The notes beneath the pieces are model-generated. The model did not search any database. It was not told the origin of the DNA and worked only from the letters and a program-made list of their open reading frames with translations. Below, one piece after another: positions 15,777 to 22,732 of a stretch of 64,000 bases of DNA. The DNA lies in the NCBI RefSeq assembly GCF_009866805.1, contig NZ_SIZW01000038.1:186001-250000 (forward strand), in the 5' to 3' direction. The position numbers and the translations under genes are program-made. This stretch comes from Schauerella aestuarii (GTDB lineage Bacteria > Pseudomonadota > Gammaproteobacteria > Burkholderiales > Burkholderiaceae_B). Position 1 is the first letter of the stretch. Each line of letters starts with the position of its first letter.

Positions 15777-16715
15777 TCAATCGGCGGGAAAGTAGTGCCC
15801 ATTGTCCAGATCGCCGAGCAGGCTCGGCTGCTTGGGTACCCAACCAGGGATCTGACGGGTGATCAAGTTGGACGCGGGAAGATCGAGCGTGACCAGATTC
15901 GCGAGAAACCCGAAGAAGCCCGGCAACATAAGCACGTCCTTCGGGATGCTCACCGCCGGAAGGTCCAGACGACGGCCGATCGCCTCTGCAATCTTGCGCA
16001 TCGGAACGCCTTCCCCCTCAACGCCATGCCAATACTTGCCGGCGGGACTCTTCTCGAGCGCCAGGCGGAACAAGATGGCGAGATCGCGACTATGCACGGC
16101 CGGCCAAACATTCGCGCCCGCTTCTGCGTAGCCAACCGCGCCTTTATCCTTAGCCAAGCCGATCAGCATGGGAAGAAATCCCACATCGGTTTCGCTGTGT
16201 GCAATGGGCGGAATCCGCACAATCGAAGACCGCACGCCGCGGTCGGCGAGGCCGATAACAGCGAGATCCACCCCGTTGCGCACCCGCAACGTGCCCTTGT
16301 AGGGATCGCCGCCCGGTAGCGCCGGATCCTCTTCAGTGGCCGGGCGGCCCAGCTTCTCCCAGCCGGGCGAACCAATGCTTCCCGATGCCACCAGCGGCTT
16401 TCCTGTTCCGGCCAACGCATCGCCGTAGGCAAACATGATCTGGCGCTCTGCGGCCGCCACGGCGTCCAGGCCGCCGGTGGGCAGCAGGTCTTGCCGGTGT
16501 GCGACATCAATTACCCCTTCGGACGCCGCTGCCGCCGCCTTGAGCCCCTCAAGATCGGAAAGATCCCCGCGCCACACCTTGGCGCCTAGTGCGGCTACCG
16601 CCGTAGCGGCTTTGTCTGAGCGAGCCAGGCCAGTCACTTCATGTCCTGCAGCGACGAGCTCAGGAATGATGTATGAACCGATATGGCCGGTTCCGCCAGT
16701 CACTAAAACGCGCAT
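15777..16715 (-). CDS. NAD-dependent epimerase/dehydratase family (extended SDR) protein
   Basis: Extended short-chain dehydrogenase of 312 aa. The N-terminus MRVLVTGGTGHIGSYIIPEL is the classical TGxxGxxG site, followed by GDLSDLEGLKAAA and a C-terminal NAD-epimerase-like region. The canonical YxxxK is not obvious, so it may be an atypical NmrA-like or epimerase-like oxidoreductase. Two in-frame ATGs compete: AAGGAG is 1 nt from the ATG at 16721 but 7 nt from the ATG at 16715, so 16715 is chosen. It diverges from an HxlR regulator, the usual arrangement for a regulator and its target oxidoreductase. Confidence 0.85.
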   Translation of the reverse strand: MRVLVTGGTGHIGSYIIPELVAAGHEVTGLARSDKAATAVAALGAKVWRGDLSDLEGLKAAAAASEGVIDVAHRQDLLPTGGLDAVAAAERQIMFAYGDALAGTGKPLVASGSIGSPGWEKLGRPATEEDPALPGGDPYKGTLRVRNGVDLAVIGLADRGVRSSIVRIPPIAHSETDVGFLPMLIGLAKDKGAVGYAEAGANVWPAVHSRDLAILFRLALEKSPAGKYWHGVEGEGVPMRKIAEAIGRRLDLPAVSIPKDVLMLPGFFGFLANLVTLDLPASNLITRQIPGWVPKQPSLLGDLDNGHYFPAD

Positions 16716-16930
16716 AGTCATGCTCCTTGTGAGTAACGTGCGATGCGGGCAAGCAGGCCTGTAGAAGCGCCCTCCTCGCCACGCTGCGGCTCAATGAATG
16801 CGTGCTGCGCTTCACCGCCACGGAACGGCGGCGTACCCAAGCCGGGGTGACGAATCACCGAAATGGCGCATCGGGATGGCGTTGCGGCAAAGTCGGCGCC
16901 ACGCTCATGATGAAAGCCATGCTATTCATA

Positions 16931-16986
16931 TTACTTGCATAACGCAAGCGATATACGAAACGTTACTTGTTAATCGCAAGCGATGT
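16931..16986. promoter_or_regulatory. Tandem operator-like direct repeat before hxlR
   Basis: Two 24-bp copies (16931-16954 and 16963-16986; 19 of 24 positions identical) repeat with a 32-bp period, about three helical turns. Each copy carries a CTTG...CAAG dyad; in copy 1 it is CTTGC, five bases, GCAAG. Copy 2 overlaps a possible promoter: TTACTT at 16963-16968, a 17-bp spacer and TTAAAA at 16986-16991. These are probable HxlR binding sites controlling hxlR and perhaps the divergent oxidoreductase. Confidence 0.65.
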
Positions 16987-16998
16987 TAAAATCGAAGG

Positions 16999-17466
16999 AT
17001 GACAACGAATAAAGAAATTCGGTCGCATTGCGCGGTGAACTACGGTGTGGAGCTCTTCGGCGACCGATGGTCGCTTCTGATCGTTCGCGACATCGTCTTT
17101 AGTGGCAAAAAGACCTATGGGGAGTTCTTGAAATCAGAAGAGCGCATTGCGACCAATGTGCTCGCTTCCCGTCTGGCGTTTCTCGAAGACCAAGGGATTC
17201 TCTCGAGAACGCCCAGCCCCGACGATGGCCGTAAGGACTTCTATTTCCTCACCGAGAAGGGCCTGGATCTGATCCCCATCGTGCTGAACATCGTGCTTTG
17301 GAGCGCGCAGCACGATCCGAAGTCGAACGTGCGGCATCAAAAGAAATTCATTGCACGACTACTTCAAAACCCCGTGCAGATGAGCGATGAAGTGAGGACG
17401 CTGGTTCGGAATGGCGGATGCATATTCCCCAACGCCGACGGCACCACACGCGACGCGGCAGGCTGA
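16999..17466 (+). CDS. HxlR family transcriptional regulator
   Basis: Winged-helix regulator of 155 aa responding to redox or electrophile stress in this family. It has the typical N-terminal cysteine (HCAVNYGVELFGDRWSLLIV), the recognition region YGEFLKSEERIATNVLASRL and the wing RTPSPDDGRKDFYFLTEKG. The ATG at 16999 directly abuts GAAGG, giving no usual Shine-Dalgarno spacing. A promoter-like sequence ending at 16991 would put the transcription start at the ATG, so a leaderless mRNA is possible. It converges on the sensor kinase gene 14 bp downstream. Confidence 0.9.
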   Translation: MTTNKEIRSHCAVNYGVELFGDRWSLLIVRDIVFSGKKTYGEFLKSEERIATNVLASRLAFLEDQGILSRTPSPDDGRKDFYFLTEKGLDLIPIVLNIVLWSAQHDPKSNVRHQKKFIARLLQNPVQMSDEVRTLVRNGGCIFPNADGTTRDAAG

Positions 17467-17480
17467 GCATTTTCACACGC

Positions 17481-18872
17481 TCACGCCTGACGGATGTCGC
17501 GGCAGAGTGTGAAGCCGAAGGTGTTGATGCCATTGGCACTCTTCAAGAACACATCGCCGTCGTGCATATTGGCGATCGCCCGCACAATGGATAGGCCCAG
17601 CCCATGATGCAAGCCACTGCTGGTGCGCGCACCGTCGCCGCGATAGAACCGCTCGAATAATCGCGGTTTCTGATCCAGCGGAATCTGCTTACCTTCATTG
17701 GATACCGAGATTCTGACGTGCTCGGTCGTTGTGTCGATCAACACGACCACTTCGCTATCCGGATCGGCATATTGCGTGCAATTCGACAGCAGATTGGCAA
17801 GCGCACGGTGGAACAAGCGCCGGTCGACGCGTGCATGCGCATCGCCCACGATCCGCACCGTCAACCGCGCATCGAGGAACAGGTGCTCCAGATACTCGGC
17901 CGTTTTGTACGCTTCCATGTTCAATGACACCTCATCGAGGTCCGCCGCGCGACTCCCATTATCGGCGCGCGACAGAAACAGCATATCGTTCACGATATTG
18001 CTCATGCGATCGAGCTCTTCCAGGTTGGAAGCAAGCAGATCACGCATCTCATCGACGCTGCGCGGATTGGCGAGCGCCACCTGCGTTTGCCCGATCAGGT
18101 TCGTCAACGGCGTGCGCAACTCGTGCGCGGTATCCGCGTTGAAGCCTTCAAGCTGGCGCCACGCGGCTTCGCGACGCTCGAGCGCGTTGTTGAACGACAC
18201 GGCGAGCTCGCGAATTTCGGTCGGCAAGTTCTCGATATTCAAACGCTTGCGTGGATCCTTCGGCGGCAACGCATTCGCCTGCTCGCCCAGCTTGCGAACC
18301 GGACCCAGCCCCAGCTTGGCAATCCAGTAGCCAAACGCCGCAACCAATAGAATGCCGAGCGTGGACGTGATCTGCATCACGCGTTGGAATTTTTCTTTGG
18401 TGTGCACGTAGTCGGTGGCATCGAGCGCGACCGCAAACTCAAGTGGGGGCCGGTCCGCGCTGGCGGGAATCGACCGCACCATCACACCCCAGATCTTCGG
18501 CGGATTGCCATCCTTGGTAAAGCCGAAATCATTGATCGGCACCTTGCCGTACACATCGAGCCCATCCCGCTCTGCAAGCCCGCCATAGCGATAGGTGGGA
18601 TCGTCGCACTGAATCCAATAGCGCACCCGGCCGACTTCCGGCGCCATGCCGTCGAGCTTCTTGCGAACAGCATCCCATTCGGTAGGCGTATCCCGCTCGG
18701 AGATGAACGGCAGCAAAATCGAATGATGAAACGCCAACTCGGCGCGCACCTGATTGCGCACCGAATTGGAAAGCACGTTGTATGAAAAATAGGCGACGCC
18801 CGAGAACACAATCGCCGCCGTTACTGCAAACATGGCAGCCATGCGCCAGGCAATGGAGTTGCGGCGCATCAT
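17481..18872 (-). CDS. Heavy-metal-type sensor histidine kinase (CusS/IrlS-like)
   Basis: Inner-membrane sensor kinase of 463 aa. TM1 spans about residues 12-31 (AAMFAVTAAIVFSGVAYFSY). A periplasmic domain of about 135 aa is followed by TM2 near 170-187 (LGILLVAAFGYWIA), a HAMP linker, the H-box ADTAHELRTPLTNL near residue 250, the N-box ANLLSNCTQYAD and the G-box HHGLGLSIVRAIA. The whole arrangement matches the CusS/CzcS/IrlS group that senses metal ions in the periplasm. It overlaps its response regulator by 4 nt (ATGA). No metal efflux genes accompany it here. Confidence 0.9.
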   Translation of the reverse strand: MMRRNSIAWRMAAMFAVTAAIVFSGVAYFSYNVLSNSVRNQVRAELAFHHSILLPFISERDTPTEWDAVRKKLDGMAPEVGRVRYWIQCDDPTYRYGGLAERDGLDVYGKVPINDFGFTKDGNPPKIWGVMVRSIPASADRPPLEFAVALDATDYVHTKEKFQRVMQITSTLGILLVAAFGYWIAKLGLGPVRKLGEQANALPPKDPRKRLNIENLPTEIRELAVSFNNALERREAAWRQLEGFNADTAHELRTPLTNLIGQTQVALANPRSVDEMRDLLASNLEELDRMSNIVNDMLFLSRADNGSRAADLDEVSLNMEAYKTAEYLEHLFLDARLTVRIVGDAHARVDRRLFHRALANLLSNCTQYADPDSEVVVLIDTTTEHVRISVSNEGKQIPLDQKPRLFERFYRGDGARTSSGLHHGLGLSIVRAIANMHDGDVFLKSANGINTFGFTLCRDIRQA

Positions 18873-19567
18873 GCTGTCGCTTTGCCGCCCGTATTCAAAC
18901 GGGCTTCCAGTACGTAACCCATCCCTCTTACGGTGTGCAGCAACTTGTTGGTATACGGTGCGTCGATCTTCACGCGGAGTCGTTTGATCGCAGCTTCCAC
19001 GACATTGACGTCGCTGTCGAAATTCATATCCCAGACCTGTTCCGCGATCATGAGTTTCGAGAGCACTTCCCCTTGATGCCGGGCAAGCAGGCTCAACAGC
19101 GAAAACTCTTTCGCGGTCAATTCAAGGCGGTCGTTTGCGCGGGCAACGCGCCGCGCGAGAAGATCGATCGTCAAATCCTCAACCTGCAAGGTGGTCGCTT
19201 CCAGGCCCGCGCCTTGCCGACGTGTAAGCGCCTGCAGGCGGGCGACAAGCTCGGTGAACGAAAAAGGCTTCGGCAGATAGTCGTCGGCCCCTTTCTGCAG
19301 TCCGGTGACGCGATCGGTAACGTCGCCCCGAGCGGACAACATGATCACTGGCGTCGACTTGCGGCGGCGCAGTTGCTCCACCACGCTATAGCCGTTCAAG
19401 CCGGGGAGCATCAGGTCGAGCACGATAGCGTCGTAGTCGAACTCGAGCGCCAGATGAAGCCCGTCGATGCCGGTGGATGCAACATCGACGGTATAGCCGA
19501 TCTCGGTCAGCCCACGGTGAATGTAGGTAGACGTTTTTTCTTCATCTTCAATGACGAGTACACGCAC
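18869..19567 (-). CDS. OmpR/PhoB-type response regulator (CusR/IrlR-like)
   Basis: Two-domain response regulator, 232 aa from the GTG at 19567. The receiver domain has the acidic pair in VLVIEDEEK, the phospho-acceptor in DAIVLDLMLPGLNG and the lysine in GADDYLPKPFSF. The C-terminal winged helix includes LTAKEFSLLSLLARHQGEVL and VNVVEAAIKRLRVKID. Family alignment places the start at the GTG encoding VRVLVIEDE; an ATG 33 bp further upstream would add an atypical extension. A TGACA-N4-TGTCA box lies 107-120 bp upstream, consistent with autoregulation as in CusR systems. Confidence 0.9.
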   Translation of the reverse strand: MRVLVIEDEEKTSTYIHRGLTEIGYTVDVASTGIDGLHLALEFDYDAIVLDLMLPGLNGYSVVEQLRRRKSTPVIMLSARGDVTDRVTGLQKGADDYLPKPFSFTELVARLQALTRRQGAGLEATTLQVEDLTIDLLARRVARANDRLELTAKEFSLLSLLARHQGEVLSKLMIAEQVWDMNFDSDVNVVEAAIKRLRVKIDAPYTNKLLHTVRGMGYVLEARLNTGGKATA

Positions 19568-19673
19568 AACGAAGCCTGCAGCAAAGTGCGCACGCCCCAC
19601 GGGCGCACGCTATGGGTTGATCATCAGCAAAAAAGAATACGCCACTTACGGCGTCAGCTCACTGACTTTTGCC

Positions 19674-19687
19674 TGACAAAATTGTCA
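19674..19687. promoter_or_regulatory. CusR/CopR-like box upstream of the response regulator gene
   Basis: TGACAAAATTGTCA fits the TGACA-N4-TGTCA (TGACAANNTTGTCA) pattern known for CusR-type regulators; the arms extend to CTGACAA / TTGTCAG. It lies between the porin stop and the response-regulator start on the side expected for autoregulation. Confidence 0.65.
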
Positions 19688-19752
19688 GCTTCAATCGGGC
19701 CTGCATGGGTTCGGTCGGGCCGGCAAGACTTCGGGCGGGCCTCGCGGAAGAC

Positions 19753-20889
19753 CTAGAAACGGTGGCGCACGCCAGCGACCACTGTGCGGTTGCTCGCATC
19801 GCGATTGAACGCATAATTATCGCCGTACGACGTGTACGCATACAGATTCGTGCGCTGCGACAGGTTGTGGGTGAGGCCCACGCTGTAGATATTCATTGTG
19901 GCGTCGTCACCGGTCAGTAACGCCGAATTCGGATCCGATCGCTGCCACGACGACAGCACCGACGTTGCACTGCCCAACGGCACCGTCACCCCCACCATCG
20001 TGGAGTTCGCCTTGAACCCACGTCGTAGCGCAAACGTGCCCAGATCGCTGTAATCGCCGCGATTTGGCGTGGTGCCCATGTTCTGCCCGATGAACCAACC
20101 GTCGCGGGTCTGCCCCCAAGCCAAACCCAGCTTCACCACTTGAAAGTCGTAGGTACCGCCCAAGATGAGGGACTCGATCCGAGCGTCCGACTGCCCACCG
20201 ATGGCAGCATTTGTGGGCGTGAACCGATCGTAGGCCGCAGCCGCGTACACCGGCCCATTGCTATAGCGAAGCGCCGTCGTCAGCAGACGATTGTTGTCGC
20301 CGGTGCCAAAACCGGTTTGCTGACCATTATTGTTGGTGCGTGATGAGTCGGCGTTGAAGCTGTAGCCCAAGCCGAACTGAATACCCCCGATCGAGGGCGA
20401 CTGATACATGGCGAGATTGTCCAGCCTCATGGTGTTTGCGGCACTGAAGGTCGTGCCGATATTGGCCGTGCGAAACGATGTGCCGAACGGACTCACCACA
20501 TCGCCGATCCAGTCCGACGCCAGGTTCGTGCGGCGCCCCACTTCGATCGTGCCCCAGCTATCGTTGGCGAATCCGACCGTTGCACGCCGGCCGAACAATC
20601 GCCCGCCCTGCCCGGACTGCCCGCTGCTCGGATTGAAACCCGCTTCGAGGTTGAAGAGTGCACGCGTGCCGTTGCCGAGTTGTTCAACACCCCGCATGCC
20701 GAAACGCGATCCGCTGTTCACCCCGTCGACCAATCCCACACGACTTTGCGAGAAGCCGTTAGGACCGTCCACAGATTCATAGCCAACCCCGACGTCCACA
20801 AGCCCGTATAGCGTGACGGAACTCTCGGCGGCCTGCACGCCAGACCATGCAACAGCGCCTAATACCGCGCCGCAGATTTCTTTTCTCAT
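19753..20889 (-). CDS. Gram-negative general porin (OmpC-like, Porin_4 family)
   Basis: Outer-membrane trimeric beta-barrel porin of 378 aa. A short signal peptide (about 20 aa, ending GVQAA) is followed by ESSVTLYGLVDVGVGYESV, the standard betaproteobacterial porin start. SGSRFGMRGVEQLGNGTRAL and the LFGRRATVGFANDSWGTIEVGR strand pair are conserved, and the protein ends VVAGVRHRF with the terminal Phe needed for BAM assembly. GGGAG precedes the ATG by about 9 nt. The gene follows the DUF4148 gene by 51 bp on the same strand, so both are probably transcribed from the promoter with paired CusR-like boxes at 21353-21392. Confidence 0.93.
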   Translation of the reverse strand: MRKEICGAVLGAVAWSGVQAAESSVTLYGLVDVGVGYESVDGPNGFSQSRVGLVDGVNSGSRFGMRGVEQLGNGTRALFNLEAGFNPSSGQSGQGGRLFGRRATVGFANDSWGTIEVGRRTNLASDWIGDVVSPFGTSFRTANIGTTFSAANTMRLDNLAMYQSPSIGGIQFGLGYSFNADSSRTNNNGQQTGFGTGDNNRLLTTALRYSNGPVYAAAAYDRFTPTNAAIGGQSDARIESLILGGTYDFQVVKLGLAWGQTRDGWFIGQNMGTTPNRGDYSDLGTFALRRGFKANSTMVGVTVPLGSATSVLSSWQRSDPNSALLTGDDATMNIYSVGLTHNLSQRTNLYAYTSYGDNYAFNRDASNRTVVAGVRHRF

Positions 20890-20940
20890 GCGTCTTTCTC
20901 CCTGGCGAAATGATCGCCTGTTGCGTTCATCTCGAATGAT

Positions 20941-21246
20941 TTATCGTGGCTGACGCGAAGGCTGCTGCTGAGCGCTACCGCCAATCTGCTTCGCACTTAG
21001 TTCGATGTAGTGCTGATACATCGCGCGATACTCGGGGCCTTCGATATTCGGCGTGCTCTCGGTGTGCCACGCATCGTCCAGCCCGGCGGCCTTCCACGCT
21101 CGCAGATCGGCTTTCACCGCTTCACGCGTGGGCGTACTCGCCGACTGCGCCGGGGTCGGCGCTTGAAACTGCGCGCTCGCCGAGCCCATTGCAATGAGGC
21201 CGACGAGGGCTGCGGGGATGAAATTCTTGAATCTGTGTGTCTTCAC
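20941..21246 (-). CDS. DUF4148 domain small exported protein
   Basis: Exported protein of 101 aa, unknown function. The signal peptide has the core IPAALVGLIAMGSASAQ, with cleavage near residue 25. The mature part holds TREAVKADLRAWKAAGLDD, the DUF4148 signature common in Burkholderiales. The start is a GTG at 21246 with GGAG about 6 nt upstream. It precedes the porin gene and diverges from the ADH-like gene, with regulatory boxes in the shared gap. DUF4148 genes are often multiplied and regulator-linked in this order. Confidence 0.8.
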   Translation of the reverse strand: MKTHRFKNFIPAALVGLIAMGSASAQFQAPTPAQSASTPTREAVKADLRAWKAAGLDDAWHTESTPNIEGPEYRAMYQHYIELSAKQIGGSAQQQPSRQPR

Positions 21247-21352
21247 ATGATCTCCGTAAGGATGAGTGGCCTGGATGGTGGCAACACGCGGATGACGTGT
21301 TCTCAGGCGCTCACTTTATGGATCCGTCACTGACCTCTCCATGACGGCTGGC

Positions 21353-21392
21353 GGACATTTCTGTCAGGCGCGGCAAGCTGACAGAAATGTCG
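21353..21392. promoter_or_regulatory. Paired CusR-like boxes forming a 14-bp perfect inverted repeat
   Basis: GACATTTCTGTCAG (21354-21367) and CTGACAGAAATGTC (21378-21391) are exact reverse complements separated by 10 bp. Each also matches the TGACA-N4-TGTCA half-symmetry with one mismatch, so there are two head-to-head boxes with centres 26 bp apart. They sit between divergent genes (DUF4148-porin leftwards, ADH-like rightwards) and resemble the box in front of the response-regulator gene. Confidence 0.6.
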
Positions 21393-21541
21393 GTTCAACG
21401 TCCAGTTCGCGTCAGTCGCGTTTACGTAAAGTCGCGTCCATACCCAGTGTCGTCCCCGCGACCGTCGCGACGTTCGACTGCATCACGTCAACGAAATATC
21501 CGCCGCGTCGCAGGACGTTCGCCCAACCAGGAGCCATCCTC

Positions 21542-22639
21542 ATGCGCCCGAACACGTTCGATTTTTCAAGCACGCTCACTACCGAGGCTTCACACGCGAC
21601 CCACCTACAAGGTGAATTTCCACAGCGATCGTCTTGTCGTGCGCACCACGACAGCACCGCGTTGGCGCACAACGAAATTCTGATCGAGGTGATGTATGCG
21701 GGCATGCGTCCGGGCGATACTCAATATGGCCAACCGAGCATGCATGGCGCGTCAATCCAGCCGTTGATTGGGCAGGAGAGCATCGGACGCATCGTGGCGC
21801 ACGGCCGCGCCGTATCGTCGTTCGCGCTTGGCGACATCGTGGGCGTGGGCACTTTTGCGGCTTCATGCGGGCAATGCGATCGTTGCCTTGCGGGTCTCGC
21901 GCAGTATTGCCAGAGCGGTGCCGTATCGACCATCGATTATCAGCATGCGCACCATCCGATGCGCTCATTCGGCAAATCGACCCCACACATCGTCGTCACC
22001 GAGCCGTTCGCCCTTCGCATTCCGCACAATGCCGACCTGGCCGCAACAGCGCCCCTCCTAGGCGCAGCGGTCGCCGTGTATTCGGCGATGGAACACTGGA
22101 AATTGGAACCGGGCCAGCGTGTGGGTGTGATCGGCATGGGCGGGCTCGGACACTTGGCGGTAAAACTCGCCGCGGCACGTCGGGCCGGTGTGACGGTATT
22201 CACCACATCGCCGGAGAAGAAAATGGATGCGCTGCGGTTTGGTGCGCGTGAGGCTGTCTTGTGGAACGATGAAGAAGCGTTCAGCAGATTGACCGACCGA
22301 TTCGACGTCTTGATATCGACGGTGCCGCAGTCTTATTCAGTATCGGACTTCATGGCACTGCTGAAGTTGAACGGCACGCTGATCAATCTGGGGACGACTG
22401 AAGCACTGCAGGATTTTCCGGCGCCCAATATGCCGCGCGGCCGCCGCAGCATTGCGGAGTCCACTGGCGGGAGCGTGGCGGAGATGCAGGCGGTGATCGA
22501 CGATTGCGTCGCGCACAACATCAAGCCCGAAATCGAAGTGATCAGACCGGATCAAGCACTGGAGATATCGAATATCGCAGGAAGGACGCGCGCCCCCTAT
22601 CGCTACGTGATCGACTTTGCTTTGGGACGGCAGCATTGA
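21542..22639 (+). CDS. Alcohol dehydrogenase-like MDR protein lacking the catalytic zinc site
   Basis: Medium-chain dehydrogenase of 365 aa related to the YahK/cinnamyl-alcohol group. The structural zinc lobe is intact (Cys109, Cys112, Cys115, Cys123 in CGQCDRCLAGLAQYC), as is the NADP site VGVIGMGGLGHLAVKLAAA. All three catalytic-zinc ligands appear replaced: Arg56 for Cys (AGMRPGD instead of CGVCHSD), Gln78 for His (GQES instead of GHEI) and Gly174 for Cys (APLLGAA instead of APLLCAG). An ordinary alcohol oxidation mechanism is therefore unlikely. AGGAG lies 8 nt before the ATG at 21542. Paired CusR-like boxes lie 150 bp upstream. Confidence 0.85.
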   Translation: MRPNTFDFSSTLTTEASHATHLQGEFPQRSSCRAHHDSTALAHNEILIEVMYAGMRPGDTQYGQPSMHGASIQPLIGQESIGRIVAHGRAVSSFALGDIVGVGTFAASCGQCDRCLAGLAQYCQSGAVSTIDYQHAHHPMRSFGKSTPHIVVTEPFALRIPHNADLAATAPLLGAAVAVYSAMEHWKLEPGQRVGVIGMGGLGHLAVKLAAARRAGVTVFTTSPEKKMDALRFGAREAVLWNDEEAFSRLTDRFDVLISTVPQSYSVSDFMALLKLNGTLINLGTTEALQDFPAPNMPRGRRSIAESTGGSVAEMQAVIDDCVAHNIKPEIEVIRPDQALEISNIAGRTRAPYRYVIDFALGRQH

Positions 22640-22686
22640 ACCAAAAAATGACCATCTTGACCTCTGACCAGACGTTCGACCATAAA

Positions 22687-22712
22687 GAATGGCAGCCGAG
22701 CGGCTGCCATTC
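22687..22712. terminator. Hairpin between the convergent ADH-like and putA genes
   Basis: A perfect 11-bp stem (GAATGGCAGCC / GGCTGCCATTC) with a GAGC loop lies between the converging stops. Only short T-runs flank it, TTT on the minus-strand side, but the stem is strong enough to end transcription from either direction. Confidence 0.7.
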
Positions 22713-22732
22713 ATCGAGCAAGAAACCCTCAT

